64,000 nt of DNA from Castor canadensis (taxonomy: Eukaryota; Chordata; Mammalia; Rodentia; Castoridae), in NCBI RefSeq assembly GCF_047511655.1, contig NC_133401.1, forward strand, positions 15,284,001-15,348,000. Direction: 5' to 3'. The notes beneath the pieces are model-generated. The model did no database searches and had not been told where the DNA came from. It worked only from the letters and a program-made list of their open reading frames with translations. The position numbers and the translations under genes were made by a program. This document shows, piece after piece, positions 49,470 through 63,599 of the stretch (position 1 is the stretch's first letter; each line of letters starts with the position of its first letter).

Positions 49470-49804
49470 TGTGTAAGATAATGTGTAAAGAAACATTTTC
49501 CAAAAGTGATCTTTCCCTAGCAATGAGCACTTTGTGGTAATTTTTCCATTCTGTAATTTCATAAGTTATACTTCAGTTTTTTACTGAGCGTCAGCATTGC
49601 CAAAGCAGTAGCTTATGCACAGTAGAGTCTGGAAAAGTACTAAGTAATAATCTCTTACACTTAAAGCCTCCACTGTCACTCTGCACTGCTGTGTGGCACA
49701 AAAAATCAAAACGAATTCATGGACTCCGGAAGCCAGTTTCAAAAACAAAATAATTCTCTGGTGCTTTGAATACACAGATAAATTGGTAAATGTGGACAAC
49801 AGTA
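47812..49804 (+). other. 3' flank of gene 3
   Basis: About 97-98% identical to 25430-27413. The aataaa present at 25812 reads aatact here (48177-48182 region). Holds an antisense SINE cluster (48860-49185) and a longer (GT)n at 49433-49472. No further gene. Confidence 0.7.
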
Positions 49805-50640
49805 TCTGCTACACTTTTTTTTTGTTTTTTTTTTCATTTTTCTTTTATTATTCATATGTGCATACAAGGCTTGGTTCATTTCTCCCCCCTGCCCCCACCC
49901 CCTTCCTTACCACCCACTCCACCCCCTCCCGCTCCCCCCACCTCAATACCCAGCAGAAACTATTTTGCCCTTATCTCTAATTTTGTTGTAGAGAGAGTAT
50001 AAGCAATAATAGGAAGGAACAAGGGGTTTTGCTGGTTGAGATAAGGATAGCTATACAGGGCATTGACTCACATTGATTTCCTGTGCGTGGGTGTTACCTT
50101 CTAGGTTAATTCTTTTTGATCTAACCTTTTCTCTAGTTCCTCGTCCCCTTTTCCTATTGGCCTCAGTTGCTTTAAGGTATCTGCTTTAGTTTCTCTGCAT
50201 TAAGGGCAACAAATGCTAGCTAGTTTTTTAGGTGTCTTACCTATCCTCACCCCTCCCTTGTGTGCTCTCGCTTTTATCATGTGCTCATAGTCCAATCCCC
50301 TTGTTGTGTTTGCCCTTGATCTAATGTCCACATATGAGGGAGAACATACGATTTTTGGTTTTTTGAGCCAGGGTAACCTCACTCAGAATGATGTTCTCCA
50401 ATTCCATCCATTTACCAGCGAATGATAACATCTCGTTCTTCTTCATGGCTGCATAGAATTCCATTGTGTATAGATACCACATTTTCTTAATCCATTCGTC
50501 AGTGCTGGGGCATCTTGGCTGTTTCCATAACTTGGCTATTGTGAATAGTGCCACAATAAACATGGATGTGCAGGTGCCTCTGGAGTAACAGTCTTTTGGG
50601 TATATCCCCAAGAGTGGTATTGCTGTCTGCTACACTTTTT
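49805..50640 (-). mobile_element. 5'-truncated LINE-1, antisense, at the same target site (L1 copy 4)
   Basis: The element (49820-50625, 806 bp) is flanked by tctgctacacttttt at 49805-49819 and 50626-50640. It has a long T-run, the 'attcatatgtgcatacaagg' 3' end, pyrimidine-rich 3' UTR and the ORF2 C-terminus ([20 protein letters not shown]) and stops exactly at the right repeat. By eye it differs from L1 copy 3 at about a tenth of aligned sites, more than most flanking sequence. Confidence 0.93.
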
Positions 50641-51427
50641 AATGCATAATTCCAGAAGAGGCAGAAGGCAAATCCTGGACCAAATAAGATATACATATAC
50701 TGTGAAAGTATTAAAAAAAAGTTTCTTGAAGAAAAGGTATGTACCAAGAGAGAACATAGCATAATAGCAGTGGACCTTTTTCTGGATATGGAACCAGTAA
50801 GGACAAGGTAAAGAGAGGCAAGTGTTCCTTGGTAGGAATTTGGTGTGGGTGTTGTTCCATACTACTGAGACATGATGCTGTTATTTTCGATGTTGATGAA
50901 AGGAAGAACTTCACTCAGCAAATTATACTAATTGGGTGACCAGGTTCCATAGTTGATTTTTGGAGCATTCCTTCATGGATGCTGTCTTATTTACATGCTA
51001 TATGGGTTGTCCCTAAAACCACGTCCATATTGTGTGATTTGCTAAGAGGACTCACAAGACACTTCATACTGTCATACTTAGGCTTAGGACTTATTACAGT
51101 GAAAGGATGCAAAATACATTGAGCCAAGGGAAGAGGGCGTAGGATGAAATCTGGAAGAATCGGCCAAAAGCTGATGTGCTAAATTCCTGCCACTTTGAAT
51201 TTTAACTGCACGTGTAAAATGTCTATCAGAGAAACTCACTGTAGACTCTTGACGTAGGTCTTCATGAGGAGTTGGACACAGGCAACGTCCGCCTAGCTTA
51301 TTCCAAAATTCCAGACTCCCAGACAGAAGGTATGCATTGGACATAAACCACATTGTACAAATAGCTTAGACATAGTGAGTCTCTCTTAGCAGGGAGTTGT
51401 GAGAATCCTCCCTAAATCCAGATTCTC

Positions 51428-51690
51428 AAACATGTGACTACTCAATTCATGCTGCTATAACAATTCCACACACTGGGTAACTGGTAAAATAAAGTCATTT
51501 AGCACTGTTGCGGAGGCTTTGAATTCCAAGGTCAAGGCCCTAAGTGGTTGAATGTCTGGTGATACTGCTTCCAGGATGGTATCCTGTTGCTGCAATTGTC
51601 AGAGAGGACAAATGTAATGGAAGAGGTGGAAGGGGAAGAGGGAATTGAGTTTCAGCATGAATTTTGGAGAGGACACCATCAGTCAATTCA
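51428..51690 (-). mobile_element. MaLR-type LTR remnant, antisense (unit B copy)
   Basis: Same blocks as at 33245-33515 ('acaattccacacactgggta', 'gaattttggagaggacacca'), a few percent diverged. Confidence 0.55.
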
Positions 51691-51779
51691 TAGCATGTTG
51701 CAAGGAGTCGTTTCTAAGAATAGTAGTCTCAGTCCTGTGTTAACTCCTTCTGTACAGAGCATCAGAGATTTTAGTACTT

Positions 51780-51905
51780 TGCTGGGTACGATAATTCACA
51801 CTTGTGGTCTCAGCTACTGTGGAGGCTGAGGTGGAAGGATTGCTTGAGCCTAGGGGTTTGAAAGCAGCCTGGGCAACAGAGTGAGACCCTGTCTCAGAAA
51901 ATAAT
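51780..51905 (+). mobile_element. 7SL-derived monomer (unit B copy)
   Basis: 'gctgaggtggaaggattgct' and 'agcctgggcaacagagtgag' with a complete 'gaccctgtctcag' end; partner of 33590-33722. Confidence 0.7.
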
Positions 51906-52039
51906 ATCTGAAATGAAAGAAATCTTGTACCTGCATTCTCTTTTTTTCCATTTCTTATCACTAGATGCCGCAGTAGATCATTTTTTAAAAGATAATTTGT
52001 ACCAAAATCTGGTAAAATAAACCCAAACAATTTTTGACC

Positions 52040-53465
52040 TCTATTACTGAAAGACTGCAGGTACAGCTTTCATCTGCTGTCCTGATGATCTGACTCTTCA
52101 CGCTGATCACAACATAGCTGTGAACATGAGAGGTATGTGAGTTTATTTTTGTTGCTTACTGGCGAGAAAACCATCTCATTTGTAATGTTGTATAATTTAT
52201 GTCTCCCAAAGTGCATTGGACCTGTACCTTCACTTCCATCCATATTTGGGATTAATTCCCTAACTCTGTACTGGTACCCATTAGCCACCATGGGACCATT
52301 CTGCCTCAGTGCCTTCTTGTCACCATCGATTGACTTGGTTTCCCTGTTCATTGGTGGCCCCTGTGCATTTCTCTGTGTTAAGCTCTGAGCACTGCCACAT
52401 TTTAACACTTTTTTGGAGGGGGTTGTCATATATCCTTTATGTTTGAAAAGATTCCCATTGCTTTGCAACACCCATCATCTAAAACAAACCCTGTACACAT
52501 TAACAGTTACCACGTCCACCTCCTCAGCCTCCAGAAACCACTAGTCTACATTCTGTCTCAGTTGAATTGTGAATTGTGCATATTTGATGTAAATGGAACC
52601 ATGCCATACATGGTGCTTTGTGCCTGGCTTATTTCATTTGACATGATGTCTGGAGGTTTGTTATGTTGCAACTTGAATCAATACTTCATTTCTTCATATT
52701 GCTGAACAATACTGCATTGGATGGACATACCACATTTTATATTCACTTTATGTACATTGGGTTTTGCACTTTTCCCCTGTTAACTAGTGCTACTCTGAGC
52801 ATATTCTGTGTAAGTTTTTGTGTAAGTATATGTTTTAACTCTCTTGAATATATACTTGGGAATGGAATTGCTAAAAGATCAGCCGAATATTTTCAGGTTG
52901 AAGTTTTGGTGACTCATTGATGTGTTCATGCCCTGATGTTAGCAGTCTTTACCTGGCAATGTAGATACTTAAGATGAGTGCTCAAAAACATGAACAAAGA
53001 TGGTCACTGTGGGTGCTTTGCAAAAGGACAGTGTGACATTGGTTATGGGAGAGGAAAGCAGTGCTAACCTGGGATGCAGGCAAGTGGGACCCCTTCTTTG
53101 TGTCCTGTGACTCAAGGGCCTCCACAATTTGCAGTTGTCACTCTAAGTGTTTGAAATCCCTTTCTGGTGTCCATGACTGAATAGCAGTGCTGTTCCAGTG
53201 GACAGCTCAAGCCCAGACTTGGACCCATGTGTGGTCCCTCCTTATTTCTTTAGGATTGTCTGACAATTATCCAATGTGTGTGATTGACCAAGAGCCCCCA
53301 AGGAACTCCAGGATGAGGAGTGACTGAAAAAACCTGTAGAGATGGATATGAGTTGAATTGGTTTCTCCCTTCTTTTCCCCGTTAGGAACTCAGTATGCTG
53401 CTCAATGTAGACTTGAATTCATGGGCTCAAGGAATTCTCTCACTTCCTCCTGCCTCAGACTTCCA
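52040..53465 (-). mobile_element. 1.4-kb block unique to unit B, with ancient L1 fragment
   Basis: Absent from unit A, where 'aacctctataac' runs straight into 'acttccaagtag'. About 52430-52900 is an antisense, heavily diverged L1M-type 3' end ('ctccagaaaccactagtcta', 'tggaaccatgccatacatgg', 'ttgggaatggaattgctaaa'). Because that L1 is much older than the duplication, unit A most likely lost this block. The rest (52040-52430, 52900-53465) is unassigned. Confidence 0.7.
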
Positions 53466-54574
53466 AGTAGGCACTGCACCTGACTTTTCTTCCTTTTTAC
53501 TTTCTTTTTGAGCAGGAGATAGCACAAACACAGTCCCCCATTGCCACAAATTATGCAGTTAAGTTTCCTACATTTTCAGAAATTGCAGGGATAGGTTATG
53601 AAAGAGTAAAAAGGAATGAAAAACAAAAGAAAGGAATTGTAGTGTTATACATAGCCTGAGGGCAATGGATAAGCCCCACCCTAGGAAAACAGCCTTTGTG
53701 AACCACTTTCATGCTTGTCAAATGTGTCTAGCTCGGAATTTACAGAAGTAGATACAGATGTGTGTGGATATGCGCGCACACATACACACACACACACACA
53801 CGGTGTATTTAAGTATGTATCTCCACATAACTATTTACTAGCTCTAGTCTCCTAATGGGCTGAAAACCAATGATCCCCAGTAGCAGTGAGCACTCCCAGC
53901 ACCCAGATGTTTATTTCTAAATACCATTCTACAATACAAAATGTGATTCCTTGAAGAATAGCTGATTTTACAGGGCTGGCCAGGGCAAGTACTAAATGAG
54001 CCTGGAACATTTTTTTCCACTGCCACAAAGTAGAAAAAAAACAGTGGAACAGGTAAAAAGGCAGAAGCTCCAGCTTGTGTTGATTCCAAATGGCCAAAAC
54101 GAAATCTTTTTACCAGTAAAATGAGGACTAGGGCAGAGAGAAAAGGGTGAAAACGCTCTCCTTTATGCTAAGATATACAGTAGAAGGAATGATATAGTTA
54201 AAAATCAATGTTTGACAACCATCAGTGATAACTGCTTCTTGCAAGAATGGTCAAGGAGTTGGGGGTGTGGCTAAGTAGGACAGGTGCTTGCATGAGGCCC
54301 TGAGTTCTAACCAAAGTCCCACGAGAGAATGACCAATGATTCCTAAAATCTTTTTGGTGGTGTCTTTCTCTAGAGTATTTTTTATTCACTTCCCCAAGGG
54401 CCAGAAGATGCTAACAAAACGCATCCACATGTACTCATCTTTAGGGATTTGTTAGTTGGTTTTAGTCCCTACTATAGAAAGTCGGGTTACCTTTCCCCTT
54501 ACTCCTGTGGTGAAGGTCTTTCTGGTTTACCAAGAAGCCTCAAGTGAGAGGCAAGGACACCTTGAATATGTCTG

Positions 54575-54908
54575 TCTTAGTGCATTTGGGATATGCTGTA
54601 ATAAAACACCATAAACTGGGTAGTTTATAAGGAACATAAATTTGTTTCTCACAGTTCTGAAGGCTGGAAAGTCCAAGATCAAGGTTCCTGTAGATTTGTG
54701 TGTCGAGGGCTTGCTTCTGGTGCATACTACCTTCTGGTTGTGTCCTCACACGACTGAAGGAGCGAAAGGGCTCCCTCAGGACATTCCTCTGAGAGCACTG
54801 TCCTTTTCATGATGCAATTCAAAGGCTCTACCTCCTAATGCCATTATCTTGGGGGTTAGAATTTAAACAAATGGATTATGGGGGTGATCCATTCATACCA
54901 CAACAATG
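54575..54908 (-). mobile_element. MaLR-type LTR, antisense (unit B copy)
   Basis: Almost identical to 34995-35335, with one base missing in a ttt run; old solo LTR. Confidence 0.65.
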
Positions 54909-55058
54909 TCTAAAGTGCTACTCAGTCTTAAAATCAACAGCATCCATTCTTTTCTAGGGCAGAAAACACTGCAATGAGTAGACATTTGCCCAAGACCTCA
55001 GGAAACCTGGAAAGGGCAAACCGGCTGGGTAGAATAATCAATCGGACATCTCCGCATC

Positions 55059-55611
55059 AGAAGGGCGGGCTGGGCTTTGTCGGGAAGTGTAGTCCAGGAG
55101 GGCGGTAGAGTGGCGGTTTCCCGCGCCCTAGCATTCTGAGACTTGCAGTCCAGAGCACTGCGCAGTTACAGTTACGTCGCACTGTCAACGGTTTCCTCCC
55201 GCGGAACTCTGGGAAGTGTAGTTCAGGACCTCCTGTTAGTCACAGGCAGTTCCGGCTCAGGGGCACAATGCTGGGCCTTTCTGGGAAACGCAGTCCGGAA
55301 GCTCCTGGTAGTCACAGGCACTTCCGCCCTTGGAGGCGGGCGAAGTATCCCTGTTTTACTGGCTTCAGTGATGAACTCCGCTTCCCAGGCACCTTACGTA
55401 TTTCTCCAAAATGCGTTTGGGACCACCAGTTGGCATTCCTTCCTTTGGGGTGAAAAGGAAGGAGGGGCTGAGAGCGGAGGTTTGAGGCGTGAGCGCCGTT
55501 TTGCGTCCCCCAGGGCGGAGCTTCTTTGGGTCGGCGCGGAGCCAGTCTCCCATGCTGCGGCTGCTCCACCCGCGAGCCTGCCTGTCACTTCATGCCGCGT
55601 CACCTGGGGCG
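55059..55611 (+). promoter_or_regulatory. CpG promoter and first exon of gene 4 (ZNF226-type)
   Basis: Copy of 35480-36032 with about two base differences (cgtcgcactg against cgtccaactg near 55176). It keeps the same four ZNF143-like modules and the same first-exon donor (gcg|gtgagt after 55611). The two genes should therefore share promoter input. Confidence 0.8.
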
Positions 55612-56033
55612 GTGAGTGACTGCGTTTGCTGATTTGGAAACGGGAGCTGCAAGTTCTTCCTTTCTAACACAGTATTTGAGAAAAAGTCATCTACTAACAC
55701 ACTGTTTCAGCCTGCCTGGCTCATAGGACTGTGTTTTCCACGCTCCTGTAATGTCTCCCAGGACGCAGTGGGGGTGTCCCCACCCCATGAGCTTTGCGTC
55801 TAGCTGGAACTGCGATTTGTCAGCTCTAGAGACACAGTCCTGCTGTCTCCCCGCCGTCCTTCCTTCCTTCCTTCCTCCCCCAGCCCTGACCGCACGCGAC
55901 AGGAGACAGCAGAGTCCCACGTGAGCAAGGCTTGTCACTTCCACAGAGGTGACCACGCGCACGGCGGAGGTGAGGTCACGTCCTCTGACACCGGACGGAT
56001 CATAGGAGCATCGGTTCCCTTCTGAAGGTTTTA

Positions 56034-56169
56034 TACGGATGACTTTTCCTACCCTAAAGACGAGGCGATTGAGGCGCGGGTCATAAACTGTCGCACGCAC
56101 AGCTAGTGGGTAGCAGGGCTGGCCCTGGACCCGGGTCAGCCTGAGTCCAGACCTGCGTTCATAATCTAA
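56034..56169 (+). mobile_element. MIR fragment (unit B copy)
   Basis: Identical to 36455-36590 as far as I can read. Confidence 0.7.
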
Positions 56170-56179
56170 GGGTCTGTTC

Positions 56180-58150
56180 TTTCCGAGCCAGAGGAAACTG
56201 GCTGGTTCCATGTGAAGCAGGTTGTTTAGAGCTGGAGAGTAAGGTTTGGGCTGTTGAATGAGGATTTTAAAATAGTTTATGTCTCACATATTTCGTTTTG
56301 TTTACTTCAAATAATTTTATATTACAGATGTAACATGTAATTGTGGAAATTCCAGAAAATACGGAAATTTCAAGAAATAAACGTGTCGCCCATAACTTTA
56401 GGATAGAAATATACCAATTATTAACATTTTGCTGCCTTTTTTGGTCAAGTTATTCTTGTGTGTATTTCAGTTATAGTGGAAGCTGTTTTGTTTTGGAATG
56501 ATAGTTCCCTGCCAGGGCTTCTGAAACTCTGGTTCCCAAACCACCCTCTCCTGGAGGGGATGCCTGTAAGCTCCACCAAAGACCTTCTAATTTGGAATTT
56601 CTGCAGATAAGACCCAGGACTCTGCATTCCTACAAGTTCCCCAGGTGATTCCTGTGAAGGTGAAAATTTGAGATGCTCAGGCAATGCAGACCCTGTGAGA
56701 TGGCACAGAATACACTGACATGGCTGCCTTGGATCCCACTCAGTCCAAATATTTCAACCCTCCCCAATGTGTGCATTTTGCTCTGTTGGTGGCCATCAGT
56801 CAAATAACCCCAGGCACATAGTGGGAAAATGGAAGAAACTTAAATGTGAACTGTGGATTAGATAGCAGTGTGCAGCTGAGGACAGGTGAGTTTCTTTAGC
56901 TGACTACTGGCATGGGTTGGCTGAGTTGGGGAGAGGTTTAGGCAGGGAAGGTTTGTTGTGGATTGGATGCTGTCAAAGGCAGAAGCAGTTTGCTGACTGA
57001 GTAGTGTAATGAATTTTACCTAGGTAGGAGAAACAGTGAGATTGGAGTTGTTGCAGGTAACGAAGAGGTTACTCCTCTTAGCCAGGAGACAGTTATTTGG
57101 TTATTCATACATATTTTGATCACATGGGAAGTTTCTCTGGGTTACAGACTCTTCTTTTTTCTTGGTCACCGAGTGGCCTTGCCTCATTCTTGTTAGTCAG
57201 CTGAAAACACCAAGTCTGGCTCTTGCTCCTGATGGCTGTGAGAGCTATCTTCACAGCTTTGTCATCTATATGTATAATGTCATTATGTCATATGCAATAA
57301 CTACCTTGTGAGTGTATGATACATATGGGATTATGCCCTACATACATGCTTTTTTGCTGAAGCATATGAGAGCAAACTAGAGACAGTGATAAAATGAAAT
57401 CAATTACATTGACATTATGCTGTTATCTAATCCACAGACTAGGATTAAGTTTGTTCAGTTTTCCCAGTGAGATCTTGGAGAGCAATCCCCTCCCACCCCA
57501 GATCAGAGGACAGTTTGATTCTATGCACTGTGCTTAGCTTTTTTTTCGTTAGTCACTTTAATGTAGAATGGTTCTTCAGACTTTCTTTTGCTCCTGGGCT
57601 CTTATTTTGTGAAGTCTTTGCAAATCTTTTGGTGGAATGTCCCTTTTTATGGCTTATTTGACATGTGTTTATAATTGTGTTCAGCCCGGGCATTATCAGG
57701 AGAGAGTCCATAGAAGTGATATTGAACACCTTCTCCATGCATCATGTGACAGTCAGATGTCCTGTGGGTTTGCCCGAAGTGGTCTCCACTTTGTTTTTTT
57801 GTAAAGGTATCCACCAGGTTATCCTTTTCTTTGTGCGGTCAATTCTTTGAGATTGTATCTTACTCCTCAGCACACTTTCGCTGGTTTCTTGCTATCTGTT
57901 GGTGATTTTCTACTGATCTTTCATTGCACACATGTTGGCTTATGCATTCTACCACAGCAGGAGCTTTCTCTTTTTACCTGTTTATTTATTTCTAACATTG
58001 TGGACTCAGATTCCTGTCTTTTTCATTTACATTAGGTGAAGATTGTCCCACTATTTCTTATTGCACATCTTATGTTGTATTAATTTTTTTTGTTTTAATT
58101 TTTTCCCTCCATGCATATGTGCCCAGATAGCACTTCCCACTTAAAAAGAA
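56180..58150. other. First intron of gene 4, no gene recognised
   Basis: Near-identical copy of 36600-38570; only isolated base differences (for example near 57678 and 57803). Confidence 0.6.
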
Positions 58151-58156
58151 GAATCA

Positions 58157-58240
58157 AGGCCAGGAGTGCAGCTCAGTGGTAAAGCATGAGTTTAGAATGT
58201 GTGAAGCCCTGGGTTCAAACCCCAGAACCAGAAAAATAGA
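58157..58240 (+). mobile_element. tRNA/ID-type SINE (unit B copy)
   Basis: 'aggagtgcagctcagtggta', 'gccctgggttcaaacccc'. Its surroundings (58150-58700) are clearly more diverged from unit A than the sequence to the left. Confidence 0.8.
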
Positions 58241-58890
58241 TAAGATAGATGGACTGACAGACAGACAGACAAATATTGTTATGGTAGCAAATTATTAAAA
58301 AGATAGCAAGAGTTTTTTTCAGGACTTGTAGGAAAGTTACATGAAATAGCCACCACCTGTGAGCTCCATACACCTTAGAATAGTTTGCTGGTAGAATTCA
58401 CGTTTTTAAGGATAATTTCAAACTAGATTATCACCTATTTCCTGCCTTTGCTAAGAAAGAGTCTCTCACATTGTTCTACTTTCCAAGAATCATGCTAGGT
58501 TGATCTGTGGGAGGGGTTCCACTTGCAGATGACAGAGCTGCAGCAAAAGAAGTTAAAGTCTCCCCAAGGTGACACCCAGTGAGTGGCTGTGTACATTAGT
58601 GGTAGAGCTCCTTTTGCTTCTGTTATGACACTCTGTCCCATGCCTAGCGTACAGTCACTGTTGTGGAAGTTCACGTGCCCTGGTGACAGGGCCACTGTGT
58701 GCTTGGGCGTGTTGTTGTATGCACCGCTGCTGAGAGGAATGAAGGGATAATGGTGTCCTTGTCATGTTCTGCTTGTAAGCCACAAGAAACAAGCACCTTC
58801 TCTAATTCACAAGGAGCAGCCACGTGGATTAGTGCCAGTACTTGCTCAGGTTCCATTGATGGCTCTCTTTTCCTCATTCTGTCTTTATAG

Positions 58891-58938
58891 GACTCTGGGC
58901 TTTCCCAGAAGGAAGAATTAAAGATGAGCATTTTCAAG
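58891..58938 (+). CDS. ZNF226: ATG exon of gene 4
   Basis: Identical to 39305-39352: acceptor tctttatag, ATG at 58924, MSIFK, donor gtaagt. Confidence 0.9.
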
Positions 58939-58977
58939 GTAAGTAGAGCTTGTTTTTTCACTAGTAAAAATGCACTT

Positions 58978-59283
58978 TATGTTGGGTACTGATGGCTCAC
59001 GTTTGTGACATGGGAGGCTGAGATTGTGAGGATCACAGTTTGAGGCCAACCCCTGCAAAAAACTTCCAGAGATCCCCATTTCAGCAGAACAAAAGCACCT
59101 GTCATCCCAGTTATAGCAAAAGCCTGAAATAAGAAAATTGTGGTTCAGACAGACCTGGGCAAAAAAAAAGATCCTGTCTCTAAAATAACCAGTGCAGAAA
59201 TGGGTGGTGGCGTGGCTCAAGTGGTAGAGCACCTGCCTTGCAAACCCTGACTTCAAACCCCAGTCCCACACATATCCAAAAAA
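58978..59283 (+). mobile_element. Trimeric SINE (unit B copy)
   Basis: Partner of 39395-39702 with few differences ('ggtggcgtggctcaagtggt'). Confidence 0.8.
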
Positions 59284-59537
59284 AGCCACATCAATAGTTA
59301 GAGATTAGAAGTTTTCTTTTTCAAGAGAGCCTGGCATTTGAGGTATTCCTTTTAAATTCAAGTGGCTTTGGTTTTGTTTTTGTTTCACTTTTTAACTTGC
59401 AAATATAGGTAGAAAATTAACAGATGTAAATGAAATCTCCTTTATGTCTATTCTGCTTACAAATTGGCTGCTTTTAAATTACTGTAACGTCATCATATTG
59501 TTTATAGTTACATATTTGTGTTTATAACATAGATACA

Positions 59538-59867
59538 TTTTGTTTGGTGGTATGGGGGATTGAACTAAGTGCCTGAGCTGGCTAGGCAAGCGCTCTGCCA
59601 TTTGAATATGTCCCCAGTCCTTTTGCTTTTAGTTTGTTTTTCAGACAAGGTCTCATGCTAACTGCCTTGGTGGCTTTGGCCTGCACTCCTCCCACCTCTG
59701 CCTCCCGAGTACCTGGGATCACAGGTGTGTGCCCAGCCCTTTTATTTGTTTTTTTTGAAAGAAGGTCTCACTGTGCATTCCAGGCTGACCTCAAACTCGA
59801 GCCCTTCCAGCCTCTGGCTCCCAACTGCTGGTATTACAGGCATTTACCACCATACCTCGTTCTAAAT
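59538..59867 (-). mobile_element. Trimeric SINE, antisense (unit B copy)
   Basis: Partner of 39962-40290. Confidence 0.8.
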
Positions 59868-61038
59868 ACAATTTTAGAACTTAATTTAGTTTTTATGGGG
59901 TTGATTGTTGCCTACAGCCTTATGCATTCAAGGTAAATACTGTACCATTGAGCTCACCACCAAACCCTAAGTAAAAATTTAATTTGTGGTGTTTTCGTTT
60001 AATGTTATATAACATTTATTTTAAAGTATTCTCTCTCTATAGACAGGCATTTGGGGCTTTTACTGGTTTAAGGACACGACAGAGTCAGTTTTCCTGCATT
60101 TAACATTTTCCCGAAAACAACCATTTTGAGAAATATTACCTTTTAAAAACTCTTAACATACTAGATATCCAAAATTGAAAAGGTCTGATTTATATGTGGC
60201 TCCTTGGATGTTTTGCTAAAATGTTGAAATGTGGCCCAATGCTTCAGATTTCCTGCTTCCCATAAGAGAAATTTTGTTAGCCATTTTCCTACAACAGGAG
60301 CCTGGGTCATACCCTGTGTGTATTTTACTTCCTGATTCATTGTTTCCTTTTCATATTTTTTAAAATCAAAGTACTGCATGACCTGAGTGTAAAGTCTCTT
60401 GATTCTAAAGGACTTGCCAGGCACTTGGCCTTCCTCACTGCACTCGTGCCTCTGAGCAGCTGTGTGAGGAGGTCTTTGGCTCATCTTCACGTCAGACCGA
60501 AAGAGATGTGGTTGTGGGAAATGAGGAACCCGCTGAAGTTCGTGTGGAAAAATTGAAGATCACTCTAGTGAAAGACAGACAGGAAGAACCAGAAGGAGGC
60601 TGTCATTCAGAGGGTTGCCAGGTCCTATTGCTACTACACACCTGGCTCCTGCCTCAGTGGAAGGCTGGTACTGTCAAACATTGGTGGAGCTGAATTGGTA
60701 CACAATTTGGGGGAAATTGGCAATATTAAAGTGTAAAACCTTTTAAATTTAGGATTCAGCAGTTGGAGTTCTTTGGGAATTAACTTATTACAATGGTCAT
60801 TGAGTACTTTACCTCACTGACACAAATGTTCAAAAGTTTGTTTTTCGTAGGAGCATTTGGGTAAATCTGAGGGAGAATCAGTGTATAGTGTTGGCGAGCT
60901 GGAAGGAAAAGGGCTGGAGGAACTACAAATGACTCAGAATCCCGAGAAACATCCCACGCATCCTACTCACCTTCTCAGTGCTACCTTTCTTCCAGTGGAC
61001 ATTGGCTGTAAGATTGAGGTCACGTGTGTTTGTTGTAG

Positions 61039-62260
<1,222 letters not shown>

Positions 62261-62298
62261 GTAGTTCTTTTTGGATTTGTGATTTTGCATGTTCACAG

Positions 62299-62414
62299 AG
62301 CATCAACTTTGCAAACAAGACATGCTATGTCTTCTATATGTGATATATAGAGAAAGAGAAGAGAAGAGAGGCTTTGGATGATGAAGATAGCAACCCATAG
62401 AGAGAGAAATTTAG
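62299..62414 (+). pseudogene. KRAB-B-like exon of gene 4 (out of frame)
   Basis: Same 116-bp length and same frame problem as 41693-41808, with small differences in the gatata/gaga repeat. The defect therefore predates the duplication. Confidence 0.75.
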
Positions 62415-62435
62415 GTGAATTCTTATAGTTAATCG

Positions 62436-63190
62436 TTCCTGGGTTTTGCTTTTCATTACCCCTGTTGCCATCGCTCGGTCCAGGTGTCACATCTCTTTCC
62501 TGGATTATCACCATAGCCTTGTCACTAGTTGTTCTGTTTTTATCCTTTCCCCAACAATCTGTTCTCTACCTGACAGCCAAAGTGACCCTTTTAACCTTGG
62601 GTTACCTGATGTTATTCCTCTTCTTAAAGTTTTCTTGTGACTTCTTTTACTTAGAGTAAAAGCACTAAAACTGACTGATAGAATTCTCTGTAGTCTGCTG
62701 TTCATCCCCCTCTGCCTCTCAGACCACAACTCCTGTCCTCTTCCTCTTGCTCAGTCTTTTCCAGTCACATTGTCATTCCTTGCAGTTCCTCATTCCTGTC
62801 AAGGCTGCTTCTGCCTAAGCTCTGTTCTTTTCTCTTTCTAGAAAACTTGTTCATTTATAATCCTCATGAACCCTCCTTTCAAACTTCATTCAGATGTCTG
62901 CTCTGGTTTAATGTCCAAAGAGAGGCCTCCTTTGACTGCTGTACTAAAAATTCAATTCTCCCTTTACTCCCTGGGCCCTGTTTATGTTGTATCTAGGCAC
63001 TGATCATTATTGCTTTATATATATTTTTGTTCCCCTGTTTATCACCTGTGCCTCCTCACTGCAGTGTGATGGCCAGGAGTGGAGTAATTTTATCTCTGTT
63101 GTTTATTACCATCTCCTCAGTGCTTAGAGTAGCCCTGGTATATGGCAGGGGACCTGTAAATATTGGTTAAATAAATAGGTGAGTTGATGG
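62436..63190 (+). mobile_element. L2 element, 3' part (unit B copy)
   Basis: Partner of 41830-42585, a few percent diverged, ending 'gttaaataaataggtg'. Confidence 0.8.
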
Positions 63191-63295
63191 ATATGAAATT
63201 ACCACAGAGATAGGTAATATGAGGTGAATAAAGCAGTATTTTGAAAAAACACTTTTGTTTCCAAAAAATTTCTTGCCTAATTCTAACTTCACAGT

Positions 63296-63297
<2 letters not shown>

Positions 63298-63343
<46 letters not shown>
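63298..63343 (+). repeat. (GT)n microsatellite
   Basis: About 23 uninterrupted gt units, partner of 44130-44172. Confidence 0.95.
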
Positions 63344-63345
<2 letters not shown>

Positions 63346-63502
63346 TCGTAGGGACACTTCTTAGGGAACCTGTAGTATTGTAGGTGTAGTGGTTGTTGTT
63401 GATGTTTGCCAATCTTGATATGAGTGCTTTCCCTCTGACTTTATTTGAGCAGTTGTAGCAGAGCAGGTTCATTTGAGGAGGAAATAAGTTTTGTATGGGT
63501 TA

Positions 63503-63595
63503 TTTTTTGTTTTGTTGTTTTGTGGTGCTGGAAATCAAACTGGGGGCTTGTGCATGGTAGGCCAGTGCTATACTGCTGAGGTACATCGCCAGCCC
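63503..63595 (-). mobile_element. tRNA/ID-type SINE, antisense (unit B copy)
   Basis: Partner of 44329-44415; the T-rich tail has an extra gttttgttgtt unit. Confidence 0.8.
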
Positions 63596-63599
63596 AGGA

